64,000 bases of DNA from DASRAJ01 sp035638255 (GCA_035638255.1 DASRAJ010000057.1:1-64000), one strand, 5' to 3'; positions 51,312 through 61,601 are shown, counted from the first letter of the stretch. The notes: generated from the sequence alone by a model not told the origin. Numbers and translations: made by a program.

Positions 51312-53396
51312 TCATTGAATAATAATTTTTTTCTTCACAAAATCACTCTCTGTTTTTATTTCAATGAAGTAAACTCCCTGAGCCATATTTTTTAAATTAA
51401 TTTCCTTCATATAATACGCAGTTCCGATAGACCGGGATTCTTTAGAAGAAAAAACTTTTTGTCCGATCATATTCACGACCTCAATCGAAATTTCACCAAC
51501 CATCCCGATTTGATCGGAACCATTTAGCAATTCAACCATGAAACTTCCCGAAGAGGGATTGGGTGAAATGAAAATGTTTGCATCACTCACATCAGCGATA
51601 CCACTGATGAGTACATACAGGCTTGCAGAATTAGCACACCCATTTGAATCACTGACAATGACTGTGTACAACCCGGTTTGCATCACCGCGAACGATTGAT
51701 CAGTTGCACCGGGAATATCAACGGAGTTGAATTGCCACTGATAAAAATTTGCAGCGCTTGATGTAAGTGTGTAGCCCGCTTGCGTGATGGTTGGAAACGG
51801 CGGGGTTGGATAGACGGTGATATAATTGTGCAGGGTGAGCGTATCACTTCCGTTGGCGTTTGTAGTGATGAGTGTCACATCATAAACGCCGGGCACATCA
51901 TAGCAAATATTTGCCGGGTTTTGTGCAGCTGAAGTATTGGGTGAGCCACCGGGAAACATCCACAGCCATGAGGTTGGGTTGTTAATGGATGCATCAGAAA
52001 AACTGATGCAAAATTTTTCACACAGCGAAGTATCGTCGGCTGAAAAATTAATTTGCTGGATTTGAATGAACGGGCAGTTGGGATCAATCACATATTTCCA
52101 CAGATCATTTCTTTGTGGTGCAGGTCCAATAAATCCTCCATTGAAAAGCCAGAGATTTCCCAATGAATCAGTCCATGCTAATGCTCCCATTTTTTTCGGC
52201 GGGTGGGTATAGGGAGTTGATACTCCCTGCGTTCCATACAACCCTGCATTGAAAGTGGTTGTTGAAACGAGGGTCCATGCATTTGAATCGGGAACATATA
52301 CCCACGTGTCATTAAATTCTGCAGAGTTAGAATAACCACCATAGAGCCAGAAGTTTCCTTTTTGGTCACCCCAGCATGCACGTGTTTCATATCTTGCAGA
52401 TGGGCGATAGTCAGAAGAGAGCGCACACAATGGCCCTGACAACCCTGCATCACTTAATTGATCAGTGCCGCTCATCCATACCCATTCGTTGGTAGCTATA
52501 TCGTACTTCCACATATCATTCAGCTCCCCGAAATAACCTGCATTATAACCGAAGCCGCCAAAGAGCCAGAGGTTTTCATGCTCATCAATCCATTTTGCGT
52601 AAACGTGTCGTGCTCCGGGAACATTGGCAGGATCAGGAATTCCCTGGGTGCCATAAGTTCCATGCTGATCAGGTTGGTCGCTTCCGCTCATCCAGGTCCA
52701 TTCATTCGTAGCGATGTTGTATCTCCACAAATCATTCAGGGATGACCCTATCATTCCGCCGAAGAGCCAAAGATTATTGTCTTTGTCAGTCCAGGTCGCA
52801 CTCGTTTCCCATCTTGATTGCGGATCATTGTTGACAGATGGAATTCCTTTGATGCCATAATTGCCAAATGAATTTCCAAGAGTATCTCCGTGCATCCACG
52901 CCCATTCATTCAGCGAAGGATCATATTGCCATAGCAGGTTGTAATGTATAGCACCACCATCTGATCCTCCGAAGAGCCAGAACTTACCGGAAGTGTCTAC
53001 CCAGCTTGCAGCACACCATTGCTGACTGCCGGGAGTATTCGCCGCTGTAAAAACTCCTTTGATTCCGTACTCAGGATAGATGCCTGCACTTCCTCCTCCG
53101 TTCATCCATGTCCATTCGTTGGTTTGAAGATTGTATCGCCACACATCATTATACTCTCCCGCATTCCATCCACCGTAGAACCAAAACATTCCATCTTTTC
53201 CTTTCCATTCTGCAGGCTCATAGAAACCCGGAGGATTATTGTTAGCCGATGGAATTCCCTGTGTGCCGAAAGTGCCGCTTGCATTGTTGGTGCTGTCACC
53301 TTTAACCCACGTCCATTCACCCTGTTGCGCCATGGCGCCGGAAGTCAGAAGCAAGAAATTAGTAGTTAGAAAAATGAGAAGAAAAGAATTTTTCAT
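51312..53396 (-). CDS. Kelch/PKD secreted protein with T9SS sorting domain (1)
   Basis: The 694-residue protein has signal peptide MKNSFLLIFLTTNFLLLTSGAMAQ. Residues of about 25-425 contain seven kelch-like units of about 60 residues, each with the pattern FWLFGG ... YNDLWRY(D/N)...NEW.WM.G and the linker YGTQGIP..NN.PG (for example LWLFGGMIGSSLNDLWRYNI). A PKD domain follows at about 440-530 (SWLWMFPGGSPNTSAAQNPANICYD), then an Ig-like unit (FYQWQFNSVDIPGATDQSF) and the type-A sorting domain at the end (ISPNPSSGSFMVELLNG ... GVYFIEIKTES). It should be secreted; ligand unknown. Its start lies 4 bases after the stop of the next gene upstream, so they are co-transcribed. Confidence 0.87.
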   Translation of the reverse strand: MKNSFLLIFLTTNFLLLTSGAMAQQGEWTWVKGDSTNNASGTFGTQGIPSANNNPPGFYEPAEWKGKDGMFWFYGGWNAGEYNDVWRYNLQTNEWTWMNGGGSAGIYPEYGIKGVFTAANTPGSQQWCAASWVDTSGKFWLFGGSDGGAIHYNLLWQYDPSLNEWAWMHGDTLGNSFGNYGIKGIPSVNNDPQSRWETSATWTDKDNNLWLFGGMIGSSLNDLWRYNIATNEWTWMSGSDQPDQHGTYGTQGIPDPANVPGARHVYAKWIDEHENLWLFGGFGYNAGYFGELNDMWKYDIATNEWVWMSGTDQLSDAGLSGPLCALSSDYRPSARYETRACWGDQKGNFWLYGGYSNSAEFNDTWVYVPDSNAWTLVSTTTFNAGLYGTQGVSTPYTHPPKKMGALAWTDSLGNLWLFNGGFIGPAPQRNDLWKYVIDPNCPFIQIQQINFSADDTSLCEKFCISFSDASINNPTSWLWMFPGGSPNTSAAQNPANICYDVPGVYDVTLITTNANGSDTLTLHNYITVYPTPPFPTITQAGYTLTSSAANFYQWQFNSVDIPGATDQSFAVMQTGLYTVIVSDSNGCANSASLYVLISGIADVSDANIFISPNPSSGSFMVELLNGSDQIGMVGEISIEVVNMIGQKVFSSKESRSIGTAYYMKEINLKNMAQGVYFIEIKTESDFVKKKIIIQ

Positions 53397-53400
53397 CCTG

Positions 53401-54945
53401 TCAATTTATGATGATGATCCTCTTCAATGAAACACTTCCCGTTCTTATTTCGATAAAGTAAACCCCACTTGCCGGTTTACTCTCCGAATGGAGTCCTTCG
53501 GACAAATCAATTTTCGTCTTCCAATTTGCAGTCCCGATGGATCGGGATTCTGTAGCTGAAAAAATATTCTGCCCGAGAGTATTAACAACATCAATCCCAA
53601 CTTCACCGGTAACAAAACCGTTTAGCAATTCAACCGTGAAACTTCCTGAAGAAGGATTGGGATAAATTGAAAAGCCCGCATCAACGCTCACATCAGCAAT
53701 TCCGGAAATTAAAACGTAAGTAGTGAAAGAATTTTTACACCCGTTTGAGTCCCCTGCAATCACCGTGTAATATCCTGTTTGCAAAACCGTGTACGACTGA
53801 TTGGTAGCACCGGGAATATCAGCCGAATTTAATTGCCATTGATACGAACTTGCGGCACTTGACGTGAGGGTATATCCCACTTGCGTGATGGTTGGAAAGG
53901 GCGGGGTGGGATACACAGTAATGTAATTGTACAGGGTGAGCGTATCATTCCCGTTTACATTGGTGGTGATGAGCGTGACATCGTACATACCCGCTGTGTT
54001 ATAACATACATTAGTTGGATTTTGATCAGTAGATGATGAAGGGGTAGCACCGGGAAACGTCCATTGCCAAGCTGTAGGGTAATTGGTTGTCTGGTCAATA
54101 AAGTCAATGCAGAATTTTTCACATAGCGTGGTAGCATTACTTTCGAATGCGGTTTGTGGCACGTTGCAAAGGATATAGCCAACCTGAATTGTATCCGTTG
54201 AAGAGCAGGCTGCCGAAGTTCCTGTTACAATATAAGTTCCCGGCGAGGTTACTGTTATAAAAGAAGTGGTGTCACCTGTATTCCATGTATAACTATCAAA
54301 TCCGGAATTGGTTGACAATGACACCGAATCTCCAAAACATAAAACCGTGTCTTCACCAAGGTCAATTTGCCCTGTCGGTTGACAGAAGTTGAGCACTATA
54401 CCCGATCCGTCATTGGAATGAATGAGAATCCAGTTATCTCCGTTTTGTGCGGCAGATGCAACGAAAGAAAAAGTGTGTGTTTCCCAACTATATCCAACAG
54501 GGGTTAATTGGCCCGCAAAGTGAGAAGTGAGATAATCAGAAGAGTTGTTGGTGTTGAAATAAGGAGAAAAATTTCCATAGCTGTAACTGCCATTGCTTGC
54601 GTATGTGATGGTGAAATAATAAGTAGTGCCGGTGACGAGTGCCTGATCTATTTTGGCAGCGAATCCTTCACCATTAGTTGTCCAGTATGTTTGATCTCCC
54701 ATCCAAATTGCGCGAGCGTTGACCTCATCGCACGGCGGAGCAAGATTAACATTTGCATTGGGCCATTGTCCTAACCAGCTTGAGCCATTCCAATTCAACA
54801 AATCAGCATCGGGGGAATTACCAAGTGTAGAAGAACTTAAAAATGAAGTGCCATAAGGAGTACTTTGAAAACAACTGTCGAGGATGACTTGGGAATAAGC
54901 CCTGAGAGACAGGATGGTGAGTACTGAAAGTATGATTTTTTTCAT
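53401..54945 (-). CDS. Jelly-roll/PKD secreted protein with T9SS sorting domain (2)
   Basis: The 514-residue protein has signal peptide MKKIILSVLTILSLRAYSQ. The first 190 residues form a carbohydrate-binding-like jelly-roll (VNARAIWMGDQTYWTTNGEGFAAKIDQAL), followed by an Ig-like unit (LGEDTVLCFGDSVSLSTNSG ... TSPGTYIVTG), a PKD domain (AWQWTFPGATPSSSTDQNPTNVCYN), another Ig-like unit (SYQWQLNSADIPGATNQSY) and a type-A sorting domain (YPNPSSGSFTVELLNG). The last 230 residues are very similar to those of the neighbouring genes, showing shared modules with a different front domain. Confidence 0.85.
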   Translation of the reverse strand: MKKIILSVLTILSLRAYSQVILDSCFQSTPYGTSFLSSSTLGNSPDADLLNWNGSSWLGQWPNANVNLAPPCDEVNARAIWMGDQTYWTTNGEGFAAKIDQALVTGTTYYFTITYASNGSYSYGNFSPYFNTNNSSDYLTSHFAGQLTPVGYSWETHTFSFVASAAQNGDNWILIHSNDGSGIVLNFCQPTGQIDLGEDTVLCFGDSVSLSTNSGFDSYTWNTGDTTSFITVTSPGTYIVTGTSAACSSTDTIQVGYILCNVPQTAFESNATTLCEKFCIDFIDQTTNYPTAWQWTFPGATPSSSTDQNPTNVCYNTAGMYDVTLITTNVNGNDTLTLYNYITVYPTPPFPTITQVGYTLTSSAASSYQWQLNSADIPGATNQSYTVLQTGYYTVIAGDSNGCKNSFTTYVLISGIADVSVDAGFSIYPNPSSGSFTVELLNGFVTGEVGIDVVNTLGQNIFSATESRSIGTANWKTKIDLSEGLHSESKPASGVYFIEIRTGSVSLKRIIIIN

Positions 54946-55134
54946 GGGTTAATTATTTTACAATGATTACTTTATTATCGTCCGGATTCATTCTCCCGCT
55001 TATGCAATACACACCTCACACTTCATTGCGCAGCAGAAAATAATATCAAGCAATTTCTTTTTCATCACAACAAAATCAGCAATAAAAAGAAAAGAAATAG
55101 TTGCCCAAAGGAAGTACCGCTTTTCTTTGGGATG

Positions 55135-57228
55135 TTATTCTGCAATCAAAATTTTCTTTCTCACAAATTCATCCTCCGTTTTTATTTCGATGAAGTAAAC
55201 ACCTCGTGCAACATCACTTAACTCAATTTCCTTCTTCAAATTTGGTGAAGAAATTATTTCTGTTGATGAAAAAACATTTTGTCCAAGCGTATTCACCACA
55301 TCAATTAAAACATTACCAACCATCTGACCATACAGCCATTCAACTATAAAACTTCCTGAAGAAGGATTTGGAAAAATATTCACGAAAGAATTTTCTTCCA
55401 TGTCCGAAATCCCTACAAGCGAAGCATCCACGCTTGCCTGGGCATTGCACCCATTCGCATCCCCAATGATAACTGTGTACAATCCTGATTGCGTGATCGT
55501 ATAACTCTGATTGGTGGCGCCGGGAATATTCAATGAATTTAATTGCCATTGGTAGGAAGCTGCTGAAGTAGAAGTGAGTGTGTTCCCATTTTGCGTTATT
55601 ACGGGGGCAAAAGGATTGGTGTACACAGTGATATAATTGCTGAGTGTGAGTGTATCAAAAATTCCGTTGGCATTGGACGTGACCAGCGTCACATCAAATA
55701 TTCCGGGATTTTGATAACAGATGTTCGTTGGATTTTGATCAACAGAAGAACCAGGTGTGCCTCCCGGAAAATTCCACAGCCATGATGTTGGATTGTTTTG
55801 TGATGAATCATAAAAGTTAATACAGAACTTCTCGCAGATGTCAGTGTCGGATGTAGCGAAAGATGTTTGCGACGCAAGCGAAAAGGAAATGGTGTCAGCG
55901 GCTGTGCAACCATTCGCATCAGTAATTACAACAGTATAAAAATCTTCTGCAGGAGGAATATAGAAATTATCAGTCGCACCATTGATTGCATTTCCTCCGG
56001 TATACCATTGGTAAAAATTTCCCGGAGAAGAATAAAGAGTGTCGTTACTCTGCGTGATGTTTACAATCGGTATAACGTTCACCGTTATAAAATTCTGCAT
56101 TACAATCGTATCCGCACCTGAATTGTTCGTTGCAATCAAAATCACATCATAAGTTCCTGCAGCATAATAACAGATGCTCGTGGGATTCTGCAGCGTTGAT
56201 GAAGAAGGATTTCCTCCGGGGAAACTCCACTCCCATGAGGTTGGCGAATTGACTGAAGCATCAATGAAATCAATGCAGACAGCTTCACACAGGGAAGTAT
56301 CCGATGAATAAAAAGAAGCAGATGGTATGTTGCTGATACTGCATGCGCTGTCAGGTGTGTATTCCCAAAAGTCAATTGTGTCAGTGCTTCCGCTTATCTG
56401 TCCTAATCCAAAATAACCCTTGCTGCCAATGGCAAAGGAAGCTCCATCATCGCGGCCATTTGTTGGAATATCTGCTTTTTGAATCCAACTATTCAATACA
56501 GGATCGAATTGCCAGAGATCATTATAGTAAGGTCCTTCACCTCCTGTCATCACATACCCTTTGCCGCATATGGCAAACCCGCGCGCATCGGAGCGTACCC
56601 CTCCCGGCATAGTTGCACGCTGGGTCCATGAGTTGGTAACCGGATCATATTCCCATGTTTCTGCAGTAAAGCCAGGGGCAAGTCCGGTTGAAAAATATCC
56701 TTTGTCATCAATGGCAAATGCTGCCGCATGTCCCCACCACGAAAATGGAAGATCACTTTTTTGTGTCCACACATCTGTTGACGAGTCATATTCCCAAAGG
56801 TCATTGAGGTAGTTTCCACCTCCCACATATCCTTTGGTGCCGATTGCAAATGCTGCAGCAAAATTCCGCGCTATGCTCATGCTTGCTTTCGCTGTCCAGG
56901 TATTTGCAGCGGGATCGTACTCATAAAAATCATTCAATGGTCCATCGCCTGTTCCTGCATATCCTTTGTCGTTGATGGAGAACCCTATTCCAGCTCGCCT
57001 CGCTGTGGCTCCCGGCACAGTTGCTTCCTGCGTCCATGAGTCGGTTGCCGGATCGTATCTCCAGAAATCATTAGCGTTGGCGCCACATCCTGCATATCCA
57101 TAATCACCTATGGAAAAAGATATCGGGAGTTCCTTTCCTGCTCCCGGGTAAGCGGCCTTCGGCGTCCAGTAATCTGCTTTGGCATTAAATGCGAAGCCGA
57201 GAGATATGAACAGAAAAAGTTTTTTCAT
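55135..57228 (-). CDS. Kelch secreted protein with two PKD modules and T9SS sorting domain (3)
   Basis: From ATG 57228 the product has 697 residues with signal peptide MKKLFLFISLGFAFNAKA. Residues of about 20-305 are six kelch units of the short type (GYAGTGDGPLNDFYEYDPAANTWTAKASM). Two successive PKD-Ig modules follow: the first with SWEWSFPGGNPSSSTLQNPTSICYY and FYQWYTGGNAINGATDN, the second with SWLWNFPGGTPGSSVDQNPTNICYQ and SYQWQLNSLNIPGATNQSY. A type-A sorting domain ends the protein (NIFPNPSSGSFIVEW). Its second module is almost the same as that of the next gene. The upstream ATG at 57261 would overlap that gene. Confidence 0.86.
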   Translation of the reverse strand: MKKLFLFISLGFAFNAKADYWTPKAAYPGAGKELPISFSIGDYGYAGCGANANDFWRYDPATDSWTQEATVPGATARRAGIGFSINDKGYAGTGDGPLNDFYEYDPAANTWTAKASMSIARNFAAAFAIGTKGYVGGGNYLNDLWEYDSSTDVWTQKSDLPFSWWGHAAAFAIDDKGYFSTGLAPGFTAETWEYDPVTNSWTQRATMPGGVRSDARGFAICGKGYVMTGGEGPYYNDLWQFDPVLNSWIQKADIPTNGRDDGASFAIGSKGYFGLGQISGSTDTIDFWEYTPDSACSISNIPSASFYSSDTSLCEAVCIDFIDASVNSPTSWEWSFPGGNPSSSTLQNPTSICYYAAGTYDVILIATNNSGADTIVMQNFITVNVIPIVNITQSNDTLYSSPGNFYQWYTGGNAINGATDNFYIPPAEDFYTVVITDANGCTAADTISFSLASQTSFATSDTDICEKFCINFYDSSQNNPTSWLWNFPGGTPGSSVDQNPTNICYQNPGIFDVTLVTSNANGIFDTLTLSNYITVYTNPFAPVITQNGNTLTSTSAASYQWQLNSLNIPGATNQSYTITQSGLYTVIIGDANGCNAQASVDASLVGISDMEENSFVNIFPNPSSGSFIVEWLYGQMVGNVLIDVVNTLGQNVFSSTEIISSPNLKKEIELSDVARGVYFIEIKTEDEFVRKKILIAE

Positions 57229-57250
57229 CTTCGAAGTAGCTGAATAAAAA

Positions 57251-59104
57251 TTATTTTGCAATGAGAATTTTCCGTTTTACAAAACCATACTCTGATTTTA
57301 TTTCGATGAAGTAAACACCCGAAGCAATATTCGACAAATCAATTTCTGTGTTGCCCCCGTGAGAATTATTTTGACTGGAAGAAAAAACTTCTTGCCCCAC
57401 AGCACTCACCAATGATATGGTGAAATCATGACCAGCCAAACCATCACTCCACTCAACCATCAATTCATCTGCTGCAGGGTTAGGATAAAAATTTATGAAC
57501 GAATTTTCTCCCGCCTCTGAAATTCCTACGAGCGATGCATCTACACTTGCCTGGGCATTGCATCCATTCGCATCCCCAATGATAACAGTGTACAACCCTG
57601 ATTGCGTGATCGTATAACTCTGATTCGTGGCGCCGGGAATATTCACTGAATTTAATTGCCACTGATAAGAAATCGCTGAAGTAGAAGTGAGCGTGTTTCC
57701 ATTTTGCGTTATTACGGGCGCAAAAGGATTGGTATACACCGTGATGTAATTGCTGACTGTTAGCGTATCAGAAACTCCGTTGGCATTGCTGGTGATCAGG
57801 GTTACATCATACAAACCCGGATTCTGGTAACAGATGTTGATTGGATTTTGTAACGACGATGTTGAAGGATTTCCGCCGGGAAAATTCCACAACCATGACA
57901 CGGGATTATTTGTTGATGAATCAAAATAGTCAATGCAGAACTTCTCACAGATATCAGTATCCGCAGCAGCGAAGTTGCTTTGCGCAGAGGATGTTATAGC
58001 GGTAGTGTCAAAGAAACTCTGGAAAAAATTCGGAAGTCCATATTCACTTGTTCCGCTGGAGAGGGTAACAGCGTTGTCAACAAAGTTGCACGCAACTCCG
58101 AGCGCATTAGGATCATTAATCACCCCGAGATAAGAGCTGAAACGGTTCGCGAGATAAATCTTTCCGTCGGGCGCGAGTTGCAATGCTGCATACGCATCGC
58201 TGCCTATTCCCGGGCCCACGTCCGTTTGAGACGCAATGATATCGGCAGCGGAGCCGGCATTCACATCCCACTGATAAATGATCTGCGGATTTTCTAATGT
58301 CGCATAAAGACGTGAGTCATCAGGAGAGAACTCGAGCCCGTACGCTTCATCAACATTATTTATAGTGACGGGATTAGAAGGAATTCCGGTGGCATTATCG
58401 AAATCGAGAAGCTCAACAAGATTTAAGCTGATGGTAATGGCATACGCAATTTTGTGTCCGTGATGCGAGGCCTTCATATATCCTGCAAAACCAAGAGTGC
58501 CGCTGTGCACACTTCCGACAGATGTAATTACAGGAGTTAGGTTCACACCAGCAGGGGTTATAAGAAAACTATAAAAGTTATTGCTCAGCCACTCGTGGCC
58601 AACCACCCAAATATCAGTTCCGTTTGAATGCCTCACGGCAGTAACCTTTTCTGTCGAGTTATTAAACATAAAAACATTTTTGTCTGTAACATCTCCCAAC
58701 CCGCTTTGCAAAGTCATATCCACCAACGAATAATTCATTGCGCCGGTGCCCCAGGTAGGCGTGGTAAAAATGTAATACTGATTTGCATTGCCGGGATCAG
58801 GAACGATGATCGCAGCTTGTGCAGAGTTATTATCACCCAACAGCCCGAAGCCATTTGGCATCTGAGCATTGTTGCGGTTCCATACTTGCGAACCATTGGT
58901 ATAAAAAAGTGTATTCCCTGCGGTGTCAGCAATCGAAGCCACTCCTTCAAGCATCGCCATCGCACTCCCTGAAAACGGTACAGGAGAACCACTGAGGAAA
59001 TCTATACCGGCATAATTTCCGAAATACCATTTAGCGGCCTGTTTCTGTGCTGATGCATAAACAACAATCAAAAACAAAACAAGAGTGATCAGTTGCTTTT
59101 TCAT
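57251..59104 (-). CDS. Beta-propeller/PKD secreted protein with T9SS sorting domain (4)
   Basis: The 617-residue protein has signal peptide MKKQLITLVLFLIVVYASAQ. The front part (about 22-370) is a WD/YVTN-like propeller opening with WYFGNYAGIDFLSGSPVPF and containing LEFSPDDSRLYATLENP and LQLAPDGKIYLANRF. PKD (SWLWNFPGGNPSTSSLQNPINICYQ), Ig-like (SYQWQLNSVNIPGATNQSY) and type-A sorting (NFYPNPAADELMVEW) domains follow. The front domain is common in Bacteroidota surface proteins; its ligand is unknown. It lies 22 bases before the kelch gene downstream. Confidence 0.86.
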   Translation of the reverse strand: MKKQLITLVLFLIVVYASAQKQAAKWYFGNYAGIDFLSGSPVPFSGSAMAMLEGVASIADTAGNTLFYTNGSQVWNRNNAQMPNGFGLLGDNNSAQAAIIVPDPGNANQYYIFTTPTWGTGAMNYSLVDMTLQSGLGDVTDKNVFMFNNSTEKVTAVRHSNGTDIWVVGHEWLSNNFYSFLITPAGVNLTPVITSVGSVHSGTLGFAGYMKASHHGHKIAYAITISLNLVELLDFDNATGIPSNPVTINNVDEAYGLEFSPDDSRLYATLENPQIIYQWDVNAGSAADIIASQTDVGPGIGSDAYAALQLAPDGKIYLANRFSSYLGVINDPNALGVACNFVDNAVTLSSGTSEYGLPNFFQSFFDTTAITSSAQSNFAAADTDICEKFCIDYFDSSTNNPVSWLWNFPGGNPSTSSLQNPINICYQNPGLYDVTLITSNANGVSDTLTVSNYITVYTNPFAPVITQNGNTLTSTSAISYQWQLNSVNIPGATNQSYTITQSGLYTVIIGDANGCNAQASVDASLVGISEAGENSFINFYPNPAADELMVEWSDGLAGHDFTISLVSAVGQEVFSSSQNNSHGGNTEIDLSNIASGVYFIEIKSEYGFVKRKILIAK

Positions 59105-59149
59105 GCTTATGGTTTTAGAGATTCGATTCCACCGCGGAGTAACCGGGAA

Positions 59150-61312
59150 TTAGTTTCGGGAAATTAGGATTTTTTGCTGGAAGATGAAATTATTAGCTTT
59201 CAGTTGAATGAAATAAATGCCGGCAGTGCGATCACTCAAATTAATTTCTATCCTCTCTGAATGGGTTCCGGCGGAAGAAAAAACTTTTTGTCCAAGAGTA
59301 TTCACAACATCAATCGAAACTTCACCCGCCATCCCGGCTAAATCGGGACCATTTAACAATTCAACCATAAAATTTCCTCCGGAAGGATTCGGATAAATGG
59401 AAATGCCTGCATCACCGACATCCACAACTCCAGAAATCAAAATATAAGTGGTGAAAGAATTTTTACAGCCGTTGGAATCACCCACGATCACGGTATAGTA
59501 TCCGGTTTGCAGAATAGTATATGATTGATTGGTCGCGCCGGATATATCAACTGAATTGAATTGCCATTGATAAGAAATTGCAGGGCTCGAGGTGAGCGTG
59601 TATCCAACCTGTGTGATGGAAGGAAATGGTGGTGTCGCATATACGGTGACGTAGTTGTGTAACGTGAGTGAATCAGTTCCGTTAGCATTGGTGGTGATGA
59701 GAGTTACATCATAAACACCCGGCACATCATAGCAGATGTTAGCAGGGTTTTGATCGGTAGAGGTTGATGGCGCACCTCCGGGGAAAATCCAGAACCATGA
59801 AGTTGGATTGTTAGCCGATGAATCATAAAAGTTTATACAGAATTTTTCACAGATGGTTTTATCACTGGCATTGAAAGCAACGGGTGATGAGTTCATACAA
59901 TTTCCAATCGCAAGGCAATCAGGATCAGGAATGAACTTCCATACGTCATTGTAAGTATTCACGCCCCAACTCGTTGATCCGCAAAAGAGCCAGACATTTC
60001 CCAGTAAATCTATCCACATGACGGAACCCATTCGTGATCCCGGAAAATTATTCGGATCCGGTACACCAAGTGTTCCGTACACACCTGAATTATTGTAAGT
60101 CAGTTGTCCGCTCACATACGTCCAGTCGTTCTGTGAAGGACGATAGACCCAAAGATCATTAATGGTCTCGCTATAGCTCGTTTGAAACAGGCCGCCGAAG
60201 AGCCAGAAATTGCCGCAGCTATCAACAGCGCAGGAACGGTTTTCAAATCTCGAAGCCGGATAAAATGATGTTGAAGAATCACAAATAGCTCCGGCGTTAG
60301 CGGCAGTATTTCCATTTGAGGTTCCTGACATCCACGTAAAATAATTTGTTGAAGGGTCATACATCCATAAGTCATTATAATTTTCATTATATGCATTACC
60401 ACCTCCAAAGAGCCAGAAGTTTCCAAACTTATCCTGCCACTTGCAATATGCGGCCCGGCCACCCGGAACATTACTTGGGTCGGCAACACCTAATGTTCCG
60501 TATATGCCGGGCGCATTAAGGGAAGAGGTTCCGGCCATCCATACCCATTGATTCAGGGATACATCAAATTCCCACATGTCGTTGTAAAAGTTTCCGCCGG
60601 GTTGTTGCCCGCCGAACATCCACAAATTGTTAGATGAATCTACCCACGAGGCATTTCCTTCGCGCCGCGCTCCCGGTGTATTTGTTGCGGCAGGAATTCC
60701 CTGCGTACCATAGTTGGGAGGTACAGGACCGGCAGATCCTGCTATCCATGCCCATTGATTCAGCAAGGGATCATACTCCCACAAATCGCTCATGGTTCCA
60801 TTAGTTGCATCTCCTCCGTATAACCAGAATTTCCCATTGTTATCAGTCCATGAGAATGCACTATAAGATCTATAACCTGGAGTGTTTGATGCAGCAAAAA
60901 CTCCCTGGGTGCCATATACAGGTGGCTGGTTAGGACTGTTAGAGCCCTGCATCCATGTCCATTCGCTTTGCACAGGATCAAACTTCCATAGAGCATTGTA
61001 AGAGCCGCTGGTTCCCACACCTCCATAAACCCATAAATTCTTTTGTGCATCAACCCAATAATAAGGAGCATATACACCTTCAGGTGTGTTTGTAGCGGCC
61101 GGAATTCCCTGGGTTCCCCAAGTCGCGTTACATCCCGCCATGGTGCATCCCTTCATCCACGCCCACTGACCCGCCTGCGCATGCGCGCTATTAGTGGAAA
61201 GAAAAGATGAAGTTAGAAGATAGAGAATAGAAAATAGAAAATAGAATGCAGAGGTTAGAAAAACGCGATGATATGAGTTGAGATTTTTTTCGATTAGTAG
61301 ATTTTTTTTCAT
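59150..61312 (-). CDS. Kelch/PKD secreted protein with T9SS sorting domain (5)
   Basis: From ATG 61312 the product has 720 residues. The leader MKKNLLIEKNLNSYHRVFLT is followed by a hydrophobic stretch read from purine-rich low-complexity DNA and a cleavage region SAHAQ. Seven kelch units follow (LWVYGGVGTSGSYNALWKFDPVQSEWTWMQGSN), then a PKD domain (SWFWIFPGGAPSTSTDQNPANICYD), an Ig-like unit and a type-A sorting domain (SIYPNPSGGNFMVELLNG). It is a close paralog of the next gene (61610-63808), with the same leader, unit order and upstream repeat. The longer frame to 61441 runs through a repeat and is not used. Confidence 0.86.
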   Translation of the reverse strand: MKKNLLIEKNLNSYHRVFLTSAFYFLFSILYLLTSSFLSTNSAHAQAGQWAWMKGCTMAGCNATWGTQGIPAATNTPEGVYAPYYWVDAQKNLWVYGGVGTSGSYNALWKFDPVQSEWTWMQGSNSPNQPPVYGTQGVFAASNTPGYRSYSAFSWTDNNGKFWLYGGDATNGTMSDLWEYDPLLNQWAWIAGSAGPVPPNYGTQGIPAATNTPGARREGNASWVDSSNNLWMFGGQQPGGNFYNDMWEFDVSLNQWVWMAGTSSLNAPGIYGTLGVADPSNVPGGRAAYCKWQDKFGNFWLFGGGNAYNENYNDLWMYDPSTNYFTWMSGTSNGNTAANAGAICDSSTSFYPASRFENRSCAVDSCGNFWLFGGLFQTSYSETINDLWVYRPSQNDWTYVSGQLTYNNSGVYGTLGVPDPNNFPGSRMGSVMWIDLLGNVWLFCGSTSWGVNTYNDVWKFIPDPDCLAIGNCMNSSPVAFNASDKTICEKFCINFYDSSANNPTSWFWIFPGGAPSTSTDQNPANICYDVPGVYDVTLITTNANGTDSLTLHNYVTVYATPPFPSITQVGYTLTSSPAISYQWQFNSVDISGATNQSYTILQTGYYTVIVGDSNGCKNSFTTYILISGVVDVGDAGISIYPNPSGGNFMVELLNGPDLAGMAGEVSIDVVNTLGQKVFSSAGTHSERIEINLSDRTAGIYFIQLKANNFIFQQKILISRN

Positions 61313-61333
61313 GAGCTTAGTTTGTGAAAAGTT

Positions 61334-61601
61334 ATCGTCAATTGCGAGGAGTGAAGCATGAGCTATTATGTGAAGGACGAAGAAGTAATCGCCATTGCGA
61401 TGAGTGAAGCGCGAGGTATTGTGTGTAAGACGACGAATCAATCGTCATTGCGAGGAGTGAAGCGCGAGGCATTGTGTGTAAGACGACGAAGCAATCCCTT
61501 CGAATTAATTGTTCATTAGCTCCAGACAAATTTCTTCCGGAAAAAATGGGGACAGGTTGAAAAGTCTCTTCCTTCATACAACCACTTTCTCTCGCAATGA
61601 C
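61334..61601. repeat. Dispersed repeat, copy A: tandem 53-bp heads plus 158-bp element
   Basis: Three head units (61334-61387, 61388-61440, 61441 onward) share ATCGTCATTGCGAGGAGTGA, GCGCGAGGCATTGTGTG and GACGACGAAGCA. The third is complete and continues as a 158-bp element (61444-61601) that ends CTCGCAATGAC, the reverse complement of its start GTCATTGCGAG. It is therefore bounded by 11-bp terminal inverted repeats. The element fills nearly the whole gap between two kelch genes and ends 8 bases before the stop codon of the next one. Confidence 0.85.

Noticed and set aside
61334..61493. CRISPR-like array
   Set aside because: The 53-bp units are directly adjacent without unique spacers, no cas genes are present, and the units form the head of a dispersed element.
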